Source: Pycnopodia helianthoides (lineage: Eukaryota > Echinodermata > Asteroidea > Forcipulatida > Asteriidae). Taken from it: a stretch of 64,000 bases of DNA. Below, piece after piece: positions 23,501-35,398 of the stretch; the first letter of the stretch is position 1, and the number at the start of each line of letters is the position of its first letter. Position numbers and translations under genes: made by a program. Location: NCBI GenBank assembly GCA_032158295.1, contig JASTWB010000075.1, forward strand, positions 1 through 64,000. Reading direction: 5' to 3'. The notes below the pieces were generated by a model. It searched no databases. It was not told the DNA's origin and saw only the letters and a list, made by a program, of their open reading frames with translations.

Positions 23501-26500
23501 TCGTTTCCAGTTTTTAAGCATTTTCCCCTTTGTAATCCCGTTTTCCCCTTTGGGCAAGATGAAAAGTTTATTAAAGACAGGGAAAACCCCCTTCCCTTTG
23601 TGGGAAAGAAGGGGCCCAGCACAAAAGGTGTTTGGCGATAATTCCCCCGGCAACCATTTTTTTTTACCCATTTTTTTTACCCTTTTGGGGCATAAAAGGC
23701 TTCCCTGGCTTAAACCTTTGGGCCCATCAGTATGTTGCTTTTTTTCCGTGTTTGTTGCCTTCAAGTTTAAAACATTTATTTTTTAAAAAAGACCCATTGG
23801 AAAAAATTTTACCAAAAATTTTAACTCAATGAATAAAAAAAAAAATCACTTTCCGCCATGTCCCCCCGAGGCATTTTTAAAGAAATGTGACCTTTTTAAT
23901 TTTTGGGGAAAAGCGCCCCCGCCCGGGTGTTTTTCCCCCTTTAGCCCTTGTTCTTTTCAGACGTGCTTTTTTTAAAAAATTTGATGGAATCCCCAAAAAG
24001 GGGCCCCCAAAGTTTTTTTTTAAAAAAAAAAAAGGTTTTTTTTTTACCCCTTTTTCGGAAATCATGGAAAGATAAAAAGGGGGTTTGGTTTCCCCGGATT
24101 GTTTGGGGTTTTAAGCTCCCTTTTTTTTCAGGGGGAAATTTTGGGTCAAGTTTAAAACCCCCCCCCAAATGAAAAAGTTTTTTTATGGGGAAGTATTATG
24201 TTACAGAACTTTGTTTTGGCTTTGTTTCCCCCGCCCAAACCCCCTTTTTTTTTTTATAAAATTTTTTTTGTCAACAAATTTTTCACGGGGATTTTCACCA
24301 TTTTTTTGAGAGCAAAATAATTTATAAGGGGGGAAAGGCTCCTAGACTGTGACCCCCAAATTTCCCACTTTGGCATTGATAGCTGACACAAAATCAAGGC
24401 CCATGTCCTTTGAGGCCTTTGTAAAAGAAATCGTGCCGTTTAAATTGCATACACCTTCCTCGGCTCTGTTTTTCTCATTTTAGCCCTTGTTTATACACCC
24501 CTTTTCTACATAAATGTATGGAAAACAACCCCGTGATTGAATTTAAAGACCCGGTTTTTTTTCGATTTACAGAAATCATAGTGTTAATAAGTTTTTACCA
24601 TGTATCCTGCCGTTTAAGCCATTATTCCAGTAAATGTAACCATTTTTCCTGGGCAAGTGAAAAAAGTATATGCTAGGCAACCTGTCATTTAGAGCAACAA
24701 GGGGCCCAGCAAAAGGGGGTTAGGCGATACACTTTGCGGTCACACCCCTTTTGTTTACTATTTTTACCCTTGGGGCATAAGGGCATTCCACCTTAAACCT
24801 GCGCCCCCCATGATGTTGCAGTTCTTACCGTGTAATGTTGCCTTTTAAGTTTTAACATTCTGTTTAAACAGACTATTTGGTGTAATACCAAAAATTTTTA
24901 AATCAATCAAAAAAAAATCAATGCACGCAATTTCCCCCGGACATTCGTAAAAATGGGGACCGTTAATTGGCAACGCCCGCCCGGGTGGGTTTCCCCCCTC
25001 TTAGCCCTTGTTCTTTTCAGCCCGCTGTTTTAAAAATTTATGGAATCCCCCAGGGAAAAAATGTTTTTTTAAAAAAATTAGTTGTTTTTTTTACGATTTG
25101 CGGAAGTCGATGAATAAAATGGTTGTAACCCTGAAAGTTGCAGTTCAAACTCTTATTTTCAGTAATTGCTCAAATTTATTGGACAAATGAAATAGTATTT
25201 TGTGTTTGTATTATGTTTACAGAATTTGTTTGGCTTTTCTGCCCCCCGCCAACCCCTTTTTTTTTTCGTATAATTAAATTTTTTTTGTCAACAAAAATTT
25301 TCTCACGGGGATTTCACCCTTTTCTTGGAGCCAAAATTTATAAGGGGGAAATGAGCATCCCTAACTGTGACCACCAAATTTTCCTAACTTTGGCATGATA
25401 GCATGACAACTCAAGGTGATGTCCTTTGGGCCTTCGTAACGAAATCTGACCGTTAAATTGGCATAGCACTCCTCTGGCCTGTTTTCCCCATTTAAGCCAT
25501 TGTTTATACAGCCCCCTGCCCAATAAAAAAGTATGGAACCCAAAAAGGACCAAGTGATTTTGAAATTAAAAAGACCGGTTTTTTTCGATTTAAAAGAATC
25601 AAGTGCTTTAAAAAGGTTTTTTTACCATTACTTTTCAGTTTAAGCCATTATTCCCGTAAAAGTAATCCGTTTCCTTGGACAAGATGAAATAGTTATTTAG
25701 GCAACCTGGCATTTAGAGAACAAAGGGCCGAGCACAAAGGATGTTAGGCGATACACTTTGGGCACACCCTCTTGTTTTACTATTTTTCCCCTTGGGCAAA
25801 AGGGCATTCCCTGCCTTTAAACCTGCGACCCATCATGATGTTGCGTTTTTACGGTAATTTGCCAGTTCAAGTTTTAAAAAACTTCATGTTTTTTAAAACG
25901 ACTATTGGATGTTACCCCAAAATTTTAAATAATAAAAAAAAAAAATCACATGCACGCACATTCCCCTCGAGGCATTCGTAAAAATCGTGACCGTTAATTG
26001 GCAAGCGCCCCCGCCCCGGGTGGTTTCCCCCTTGGCCCCTTGTTCTTTTTTGCCCGCTGCTTTTAAAAAAATTTTATGGAATCCCACAGGGACAATGTTT
26101 TTTTTTTTAAAAAAAATAGGGTTTTTTTTTTTCCCCATTGCGGAAATCATATGTAAAAAGGGTTTGTACCGTGATTTTTGCAGTTTAAACTCATTTTTTT
26201 CAGTAAAAAGTGCTCAAGTTTACCCGGGGGCAAAAAAATAGTATTTTGTGTTGTTTATGTTACAGAACTTTTTATGGGTTTGCTGCCCCCGCCAACCCCA
26301 TTTTTTTTTCGTATAAATTAAAATTTTTTTTGTCAAAAAAAACTTATCTCACGGTATTTCACCATTTTCTTGAGACACAAATAATTTATAGGGGAAATGA
26401 GCATCCCGACTTGACCACCAATTCCTAACTTTGGGATTATAGCAGACACAATCAGGCCTGATGTCCCTTCGAGGCCCTTCGTAAAGAAATCGTGACCCTT

Positions 26501-27946
26501 AAATTGGCAAGCACCCCCTCGGGGTTGTTTTCCCCTTTTAGCCTTGTTTATAAGCCCCCTGCTACATAAAAAGTATGGAACCCCACAAGGACCAAAATGT
26601 TTGAATTAAATGACCAGGTTTTTTTTTTGATTTCAAAAAACATAGTGCTAAAAGTTTGTACCATGTATCTTTTCCAGTTTAAGCCATTATTCCCGTAAAT
26701 GTAACCGTTTACCTTTGGGCAAAATGAAATAGTTAATTAGGGAACCCCGTCATTTTGTAGCAAAAAAAAGGGCCCACACAAAGGATTTTAGGCGATACCT
26801 TTGCGGTCAACCATCTTGTGTTTCATTTTTCACCCTTTTACATAAGAAATTTCCCTTCTTAACCTGCACCCCCTCATGTATGTTGCAGTTCTTACGTGTA
26901 TGTTGCCAGTTCAAGTTTAAACCTTCATGTTTAAAACGACTATTGATTTTATACCAAAATTGTAAAATCAAAGAAAAAAAAAAAAATCCATGACGCACAT
27001 GTCCCCTCGAGGGATTGTAACGAAATCGTGACCCTTAACTTGGCATAGCGCCCTCGCCCGGGTGTGTTTTCCCGCTTTAGCCTTGTTCTTTCAGACGCTG
27101 CTTTTAAAAAATTTTTGGAATCCCCCAGGGGCCAAAGTTTTTTTTTTTTTGAAAAAAAATTTTTTTTTTTACGATTTGCGGAATCATGTGCATAAATGGT
27201 TTGTACCGGTATTTTTGCCGTTTTAAGTCATTTTTTTCAGTAATGTGCTCAAGTTACCTGGGACAAATGAAAAAGTTTTTTTGTGTTGTATTTGTTCAGA
27301 ATTTGTTAGGGTTTGTGCCCCTGCCAACCCCAAAAATTGTTTTCGTATAATTAATTTGTTTTGTAACAAACTTTTTTCACGGATTCACCATTTTCTTGAG
27401 AGCCAAATAATTTAGAGGGGGGGAAAACCTAATGTGACCACAAACCAAAAATTTTGGGATTGATAGCATGACACAAATCAAAGGGCCCGATGCCTTCGGG
27501 CCTTTGAAACGAAAAACGTGACCTTTTAAAATTGGCATAGCCTTTTCTCCGGCTCTGTTTTCCCCATTTTAGCCCCTTGTTCTATTTCGCCACTGCCTAC
27601 ATAAAAGTATGGAACCAAAAAGGCCAAGTATTTTGAAAAGAAATGACCAGGTTTTTTTTCGATTTACAGAAATCAAAATGCTTTTAAGGTTTGTACCAGT
27701 ATCGTGCCAGTTTAACCCATTCTTCCCTAAATGTAACCGTTTACCTTGGACAAGATGAAATGTATATGCTAGGCAACCCTTCATTTAGTAGCAACAAAGG
27801 GCCGAGCACAAAGGTGTTAGGGGATAACTTCGGTCACACCACTTGTTTACTTTTTTCACCCTTGGGCTAAGGCATTCCATGCCCTTTAAAAATGCACCCA
27901 TAGTATGTTGCAGTTCTTTCCGTGTAATGTTGCCCGTTCAAGTTTT
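5516..27946. repeat. Dimeric satellite array, about 21.7 copies of ~1.03 kb
   Basis: The anchor gaggccttcgtaacg (A monomer) recurs near 5820, 6873, 7914, 8951, 9980, 11017, 12066, 13093, 14133, 15150, 16159, 17180, 18211, 19241, 20252, 21273, 22289, 23306, 24412, 25427, 26470 and 27497, a mean period of about 1,032 bp. About 560 bp after each A anchor comes a related B anchor (gaggcattcgtaacg; for example 6385, 7418, 8450). A and B align over roughly their first 330 bp (gtgaccgttaa, ttggcatagc, cagccc, ggtttgtacc, gtttaccttggac) and then diverge. So the unit is a two-monomer higher-order repeat. Copies differ mainly by lost or gained bases in homopolymers. No conserved reading frame is seen on either strand. 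The array stops abruptly inside an A monomer at about 27946. Confidence 0.95.
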
Positions 27947-29424
27947 TGGCCCCCCTTTTCCGTCCGTCAGATCCGTCAATTCATTTAAAAATAAAGTTTT
28001 TAAAATCATCTGTACAACTTTATTATTTTCCGTCAAAGGCTTTTTCATATCCCTCCCCAAGTTTTTTGTGCAAATTTTGTGCATTTTTGTGCACAATGTT
28101 TTAAAATAACACAGGAATGAGAACAAAAAGTTGCTTTTTAAAAATTAATTTGTGTGTTTGTTTGTTAATTGGGAAATTAAAAATTTTTGAAAAGGAAATT
28201 GGTAAAAAATTGAATATTTTAAAATTTTTTTAAAAATCAATCTTTTTTATGAATTTAAATTTTTACAAGGGTTTAAAATCGGGGCAATTAAAGTGAAAAA
28301 TTAAAATTGTTGATTATTTGAGGACGATAAATTACAATTTTTCGACCGCGAAAAAATTGTTTGTAGTCTTTTGTAAAAAATTTTTTAAATTTTTTTTTTG
28401 TTCGAAAAGTGTGACGGGGATGAAATGTCCCCCAATGATGACAGAAAAAAGAGGAAAAAAAATTTAAAAATTGGTAAAGATCGCGCAAAACATTTTTCTC
28501 ATGTGGGTTTCCAAAATTGGGGGGACAATATTAAAGTTGCAAAAAATTACGTTTTTAAAATCGGGTTTTCCCGCAACTCAAAAACAGAACTTATGAAGAA
28601 TGACCCCATAGGCATTTTACTTACAACTAAGCAGATGAATCTTTGGGTTTTTGAAATAAAACCATAGGGCTTTTTACACATTGGGGAGCCAGATCTTCCC
28701 CCCGGGCTAAATTTGTTTTGCTTTGGGTAAGACCCCGCACTCGGCCCAACACGCCATGAAAGACATTATTGTTTAATTGACACTTGGATTGTACTTTTTT
28801 TTTAATTTATCTAAGTTGAACCCATGAACTTTTACCCCCCATTAAAGGGGTACAAAAATTTAAGAGCTAGAGAAGAAGGGGGTTACCCCGATGCCCAAAA
28901 TCATCAACAATGAGTACAGTACAAAAAGGTGAACTAAGGGGGAAATTAAATGGTGGCGGAAAAAAAAAAGTCCCTGGAAAAAACCCTTGCGCGGGTGGGT
29001 CATAAAAAAAATAGAACCCCAAATCAAAAAAAATCTCAAAAATTCATTGGGTTCGGGTACCTTTTTTATGGGAAATACCCAAATTTACAAAATTTTGGGT
29101 TTTTAAAAGTTTCCCAAAAGGGAAATTTTCAAAATGTTTATTTTTTAAAAAGTGTGGTGGGGCCGGGAAAAAGGGGAAAATTCTGCCAAATTTTTGGTTG
29201 GGGAACCCCGAATGTTGGGGGGGTTTTTTTGGCACCGGGCCATGTGGGCAGAAAAACCCTTTGGGGCCCCTTTGAAATTTTGACCTTAACCCGTAACTTA
29301 AAAGTTCTATTGGGAGTGTTTTAGGAAAATAAATTTTAAAATCTTTGTGAAATTTTGTTTCCCAAAAGAAATGCCCAATTTTAAAATTCAAAACCCCGGA
29401 TTCCAACTGCCCCCTTTGCACCCG

Positions 29425-29515
29425 GGGAATTTTCAGTGGTCTATTTGGTAAGGACATTTGCTCTAAAATGGGCCCCAAAAAAATTTTGGGGTTCGAACCC
29501 CCCCCCGAGTAAAAA
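29425..29515 (+). repeat. tRNA-like segment, probably a SINE head
   Basis: An A-box match (tggtctatttgg, 29437-29448) is followed at tRNA spacing by a B-box match (ggttcgaacccc, 29490-29501). Between them catttgctctaaaatg can form a five-base anticodon-like stem. The T-arm can pair tgggg with ccccc around ttcgaac. The anticodon loop is one base short and lacks the usual T before the anticodon, and no good acceptor stem closes it. It is therefore more likely a tRNA-derived SINE or a tRNA pseudogene than a working tRNA. Confidence 0.45.
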
Positions 29516-30637
29516 TGCCTGTGGATTTTTGTTTTCCCCCAAGGGAACCCGGGAAAAGAAAATGAGGGTTTTTCAGTGCTTTACACACATTGCTGAAAAA
29601 GGGGGAAAACCAAAATATTTTCCCTTTTTCCCCGGGGCAAAAAAATTTTAAAATCTATTTTAAAAAAACCAAAATCGTTACAACTTTTTTTGTTTTCCCT
29701 TTAAAAAAACAAACAAATTCAAAAAAAAAATTTTTAAAAAAATTAAAAAAGTTTGGGGGTTTTGTTGGAGTTAAAACGAAAAAAACATTTTCGGGGATGC
29801 CCCCAAAAATTAAAACAACAAAGTAAAGGGTTAAAAACCCCTCAAAGGGGTGGAACTAAAAAAGGGAAAAGGGTGTGCTTTTTTGGGAAAAATTTTTGGG
29901 CAAAGACAAAATATCCCTAAAATTTTTATCCCAACAAAATGGGGGAATGGGTAACCAAAACAAGGTTTAAAAAAAGAAACTCAATTGGTCTTTTAAGAAA
30001 ACAGGAAAATAAAAGAAAAAAAAAACACCCCTTTTTTGCAAAAGAAAACGTGTGCTTTCAATGCCGAGAAAGGCTTCCCTCCCTTAAAGGGCCCCTCTCA
30101 GATTTCAAATTTTTGGGGGGGAAAAAATTATCCCTTTTCCCTTTCCGGGGTGTTGGGTTTTTAAAAAAATGTTTTTATAATTTAAAAAGGGTTCCCCCCA
30201 AATGCTCTTTACCCCAAAAATTTTTTTAAAGGTCATTTTTTTTTTTTAGATTTAACCCAAAGAATATACCCTCCCTTTAAAAGGGGGTTTAAAAACCAAA
30301 AATAAAAAGGGTTTTTAAAAAAAAACCCTATTTTTGAAAAAGATTTAAAGGGATTGTTTTGTACCCTTTCCTGAATGTGTGATAAAACCTGTAAGCTCAA
30401 ACACATTAAAATGTGTTGGGGTTAAAACATTCCCCAAAACAGGGAAACCACCCAAAAAATAAAAAAAGGGTTTTCCGGGGTTTGGGTGAAAAGGTTTAAA
30501 ACCCGTTGGAAAGTGTGTTTAAAAACCAATGGGAGCAGTTGCCAAAAGTATTAAAGGGGGGGTAGGAGTCTAAATTTGGGGTGTTTTCCACCTTTGGGAT
30601 AGAAAGGGTTGCAATCGTGGCCCGGAGTATAGTTTAT

Positions 30638-30662
30638 GAAAAGTGCAGGGGTTGCACTTTTC
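30638..30662. repeat. Perfect 10-bp inverted repeat (hairpin)
   Basis: gaaaagtgca (30638-30647) and tgcacttttc (30653-30662) are exact reverse complements around the five-base loop ggggt. A perfect stem in otherwise error-rich sequence is notable. No promoter, terminator or transposon end is recognisable next to it. Confidence 0.6.
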
Positions 30663-33600
30663 CTGTTTTTCGGTCAATGCGCATATTGCAAACCCTTAAG
30701 TGTAAAAAAACCCCCTTTTCTGCTTTATCCCCGACGTAATTATTTCCCTTCATTTTAATTTTTGTATATCTTCCTTAAAATTTTTTGGTTTTTACTTTGT
30801 CTTTAATAAAAACTGATTTTCCCCCTTTTTTTTTTAAATTTTTGGAAAAATGTTTACCTTAGGGGGGTGTTTTGTAAACCCCCGGATCCCCGGTTGACAA
30901 GTTGAAGATTGGATGCCCTCAGTTGGTTTAGGGGGGGTAGTGTTTTTGGACCAAGTAAGTTAAATTTCCCCCGTCATGAAACCCACAGAGATAAACTTAA
31001 AAAATTGAAGGGGTTTTTTTTTCATATTCCCTTTTTTTTTGATTTTTGAAAAAGGGTTTTGATGAAAATGTTCTCCGGGAGATTGGGTTTTTTTTTCCCC
31101 CAAATTTTTCTCTTTAAAAAATTTCAAAGGAATTTTAAGAAATTTTCATAGGGGGTTTGTTTTTTTTTTTTTGAAAAAAGTCTTTTGATTTCCCCCTTTT
31201 TAGAGCAATTTTTGCCGGGGGGGGTTTTTTCCGTTTTAGGATCAAGAGTCTTGTAGGAAGCGTTTAAATTTTCCCTTTGTCCCTCGGAAAAAAAAGGGGG
31301 GGATTCTCAAAGCCCTGTCTGATCAACCCCCAAACCTTCGTTCTGGATTTGCCAATGGAGGGTCCCCGGAACTCTTTGTCCGTAAAACTTTTTCTTGGGC
31401 CAAGGTGAAATTACAAGCACCTTTTGTTTTTATAATCGACTCCGCTCCCCCCGGGTTGACCCCGGGTTTCCTTCCCCGTTAAAAAGGGAAAAAATTGGGG
31501 CCAGCCCTTGCGTGGCTGCCCCCGGTTGGGCCCCGTCCCAAAAAGTTAAGGAAGCCGTGTTGGCTGTGTTCCAAAAAAAAAAGTTTTTTTTTCCCAAAAA
31601 TTCTGTTCCCCAAAAACCTAATTTGTCCTCCCTTTTTTTTTGGTTTTTTGGTTGTCATTGGTTCGTTTTTTGAAATTTATTTTGGGTTTTTTTGTTTTCC
31701 CCTCCTTTTTTTAGGGGCTCTGTTCTTTGTATGCGCCTACAAAAGCCTTTTTATTGGCCATATAAATGCTTTGTATTTTATTTTTAAAAAAGAAAGGGTG
31801 AAAAATTTTTAAGGCCGGTATCCCCCCGGGGGCGAAATTTGGGGGGGGGGGAAAACCCCCAAAAAACCCCGGGACTTGATCTCAAAAAGTTTACTGGACC
31901 CGAAATAAATTTTTCAAGAACCCCATTCAAAATGGAAAAGCTTCCTTGCCCGTTTAACTTGCTTTTAAAGAACAAGATAAAAATTTTAAAAGGGAAAATT
32001 TCCCATTTGTCTTTTAGGTTATTGGTTACTATATTTTTATTAAAAAGTGAGTTACATTTAAATTTTTATTGAAATTTAAAAAACAAGGGCCGGGATTGTC
32101 CGGGAAGGGTTTATGGGTACCCAAAATCCGGCCTCGGGGCCTGGGTCCAGGTCCAAAATTTTTGGTTTGAATCCCCCAATGACCGGCCCCCCGGGGCGAT
32201 AACATTTATTGTTTTTAAAGACGGAAAACCCGAGTTAAGAAAAAGGGCCCCTTTTGTGGAACCCCTTTGTAAAGGTTTTCCCGGTGCTGGTTTTTGTCTG
32301 CCGCCAACCCCCTGCCCACCGGGGCCCAAAATTAATTTTTTTATGAAAGTTAAAGGGCCCCCGAATTTTTTGTGGTTGTCAATTTTACCCTAGTGATTTG
32401 TATTGTGACATCAACTTTGCTTAGCAAATTTAAAAGTGTTTTCAGTTTAAGTCAATTTAGGGTCTTTGTGAAAAAGAGTGGATAATTTTTCAAAATTTTT
32501 TGGATCATTTTTTGGGTAAAAATTTTTTGGGTAAATTTTTAATATTAAAATTTTTTTGATTAATTTTTTGTAACTTTGGTTTTTTTTTGGGTGATTTAAG
32601 CTTAGTCCCGATTATGGCGCAAAGGTCGTCAATTTCCAATAAAACCCTATTTGACTTGGCGGTCGCTATGCCTACGTCTGTTGTAAGGGGGGTTGTAAGT
32701 AACCCCAATTTTGTAAAAGGGGGTTTTTCGCTGTCTGCTACCCCGGGGGTCCGCCAAGTCAGCCCAGCGGTTGGTTTGAAGGGGGGCGACCCCCATCCCT
32801 TTTGGCCCCCAAAATTAAACCCCCAGGCCCCCTCCCCACCTCAAAATTTCCCCCTATTTTTCCCCCCCCTCCGGCCGGGGGACGTAAAAAGAAAAGATTT
32901 GAATTTTTTAAAATTTTACTTTCCCCTTTTTCCCTCGCCCACTACAAAAATTACTTCCCCAAAAAATGTGGCGTCTTTTTAAAAAACCCCCTTTCTCTTT
33001 TTTTAAATTTTTATAAAGAGATGAAAAAATAAGATTTCGTTTTGTTTGTGTAGTTTTTGACAAAAATTTTTGACTCACACTAAAGATATGGGGCTTCCCC
33101 CCGTAATCAGCGTTGAACACTTTATTATTACCGGTAAAACATGTTGAGGGTGGGCCCCAAAGGGGAAAAGAGAGGGGCCCCTCCCCCTTTTAAATTATTT
33201 GCTTTGGTGGAACCCCCCAAAAAAAAAGCCAAAATTTGGGCGTTCCCCCGCAGCAGGTTTTTTTGCCCGGGTTTTCCCTTGCCAAAACAAACCCAAAACT
33301 GGTGGGGAAAACCCCAAACTCCCAAAAATGCCCTTGCATTACAGTATGATGAGCCCAAATCTAGCTGAGTGTAGCGTAGCCATAATTTGGAACGGCCCTT
33401 GAAAAAGAGGAAAAAATTTCAAATCCCGCAGTTTCCAAAAATCATTTTTGGGACTTGAAGCCGTAAAAAAAAACTTCACTTTGTTGGGAAAAAAAACTAA
33501 CCCAAAAAAATTTTTGAGTTTAGTTTAAATTTGGGTTTTTTCCCAAACAGCCCGGGTTTGTTGAGATTAATGAAAATTAAGTCCCCCATGTGCCCCCAGA

Positions 33601-34189
33601 AGTTTTGGCCCCCCCCCCCCCTGCTTGCCCTAAAGGAAATAAAGGGGTACCCCCCGGAAAAAAAAATCTTTTTTGTCTCTATGAAAATCTTTTTTTTTCC
33701 CCCTCCCCTCCCAATTTTTGTTTTATTGGGAAAAAATATTTAATTAAAAGTGAAATTTTTTTTGGTTGCGAGTTTAAAAATTTTTATTAAAAAAAAAAAA
33801 AAATTAAAAAAATCCCGAAAAACCCTTTCCCCCCCGGCTACAATAAAAAAAAGTAAAAAAAAATGGCACCTTAGCAAATGACAACGTAAAAAATTGCCCC
33901 AAAACCCCCCAAAAAAAAATAAAAATATTAACCAAAATAACCTTTTTTTCACTTTTTAAGTGCGGTCTGTCGTCGGATCAAGCGGTCTGGGCCGGACATT
34001 AAAAAATTTAACCCCACCCGTTTTGCATGGGGCGTATAAAATGCGGTCCTTTAAATTTTTTTTTTGGTGTGCAGTAAAAATGAGGGTGTGTAACGGGGAG
34101 AGTTCTGATTCTATGTCCAGCCCCAAAACGATATGATCCGCGACAAAGCCCCTTTTATTAACAAATAAAATTTTTACATGATTTTTTGA

Positions 34190-34190
<1 letters not shown>

Positions 34191-34222
<32 letters not shown>

Positions 34223-34237
34223 GGGGGGGGGGGGGGG
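34191..34237. repeat. A24 followed by G23
   Basis: A run of 24 A is followed directly by 23 G. The minus-strand open frame over it (poly-Pro then poly-Phe) is an artefact of the run. Such a pair of adjacent long homopolymers more likely marks a consensus failure or join than natural sequence. Confidence 0.8.
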
Positions 34238-35398
34238 CATTTGGGCCCAATTTTTAGAGCTGCAAGCAAAAAGTGCTTTGAGTTTTTCTTTAAAAAAGGT
34301 TCAACCAAATTTTTTTGGTTTATTGGTTTTAAAGGGACATTGAAAGCTGTAAGGTTGGTCTTGGGGAAAAAAGGCCGTGTTTGGGTCTTTTGTAAAGGAA
34401 GGATTTCAATTAACGGTTTAGTTTTTTTCTTATTATTTAAGATCCCCCCCAAAAACTTGGGTGATGAAAGCTCGCAAATGTGGTAGTAAGTAAACGTTTT
34501 TCTTTTTTTTGAAAGAAAAGTGTTTTTTAAAAATAGAGAGGTTTGGGTTGGAAAGTGATAAACTTTGTGTGTTACCCATGCGAACGCGTTGTGTTTTGCT
34601 CCTTTGACAAAGAAAAGGGCATTCATTAAAAAAGATTTATTGTTTTTGCCTATATTAAAACCTTTTCTGGTTTTGTTTTTTTTGGGGTTTTTCTGAATTT
34701 TAAGAAAGGTTGTCAATTGAAGAAAAGTTAAGAAAAGAGGAAAAAGAGTCTTTTTTTTTGTTGAAAATTTTCACATTTTTTGGTGGGCCGAAAAAAACCG
34801 TTTAAAAAAAATCCCCAATTTCCCCTTGTAAAAAAATAATACAAAATATTTTGGGGTTTTTTTTTTGGCAAAATATGCCTTTTGTTTAACTTTGGCCGGG
34901 CCAAAAAAAAATCGGGCCCGAAAAGCGGTGTATGGTGATGGTTTTATCCCATACCTTGGCAAACCCCTTATACCTAAAACGTTAAAAACCATGCCGCGGG
35001 CGCAAAAATGGGTGTAGTCAGTGGGGGAGCCCCGGCCCCAAAAACCCGGGGGGTTTTAATTCCCCCTTAGTAATTTTCTTTGAACCCCAAAAAAACAAAC
35101 CCCCGTCGTTTCCTGGGTTTATTTTTTTATTTATTTTCAGTACCCCCCCGTTTCGCCCAATTTTCATTTTTTTAATTTTTTTCGGGAACCCTTTTTTTTT
35201 TATTTTTTCTTTGTTCAAACGCAATTCCAAAAAGGCGTTTTGGGTTTTTTTTTTTTTAAAAAAAGTTTGTTGATTAAAAGGGGTTGTTTGGGGGTTTTTC
35301 CCCCTTTTCCCCTTTTTTAGAAAAAGAAAGAAGGTTTCAATAGTTGGGCGGTGTTATGGTTCCCTGAATAAAGTTTGCCTGCGGTAGATCCATGGAGG

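Larger units (their letters stand above)
27947..35398. other. Unassigned AT-rich, homopolymer-rich sequence
   Basis: Satellite homology ends at gttcaagttt and unrelated sequence begins. The stretch is AT-rich with very frequent runs of three to eight identical bases, including paired A-runs and G-runs. Open frames of 60-180 codons are low-complexity and show no recognisable domain. Inside it I can support only a tRNA-like segment (29437-29501), a perfect hairpin (30638-30662) and an A24-G23 run (34191-34237). Otherwise I see nothing identifiable. Confidence 0.6.

Noticed and set aside
5516..27946. Many 60-110-codon frames on both strands of the array
   Set aside because: They are not kept in frame or length between satellite copies, are Phe/Lys/Pro-rich, and arise from the repeat sequence plus indels.
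5516..27946. Regular repeats considered as a CRISPR array
   Set aside because: The period is about 1 kb with continuous homology and no unique spacers, and the genome is eukaryotic.
29044..29478. Minus-strand frame of 144 codons
   Set aside because: It overlaps a plus-strand frame of similar length and the tRNA-like segment, is rich in Pro/Phe/Lys from homopolymers, and matches nothing known.
32140..32200. B-box-like ggtttgaatccccc
   Set aside because: No A-box at tRNA spacing upstream, and the stems do not form.
32505..32708. Minus-strand frame containing TTDVGIATAKSNRVLLEIDD
   Set aside because: It looked protein-like for about 35 residues, but I recognise no family and the rest is Lys/Phe low complexity.
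34174..34716. Minus-strand frame of 180 codons
   Set aside because: Its C-terminal part is poly-Pro/poly-Phe from the A24-G23 run and the rest has no recognisable domain or consistent codon pattern.
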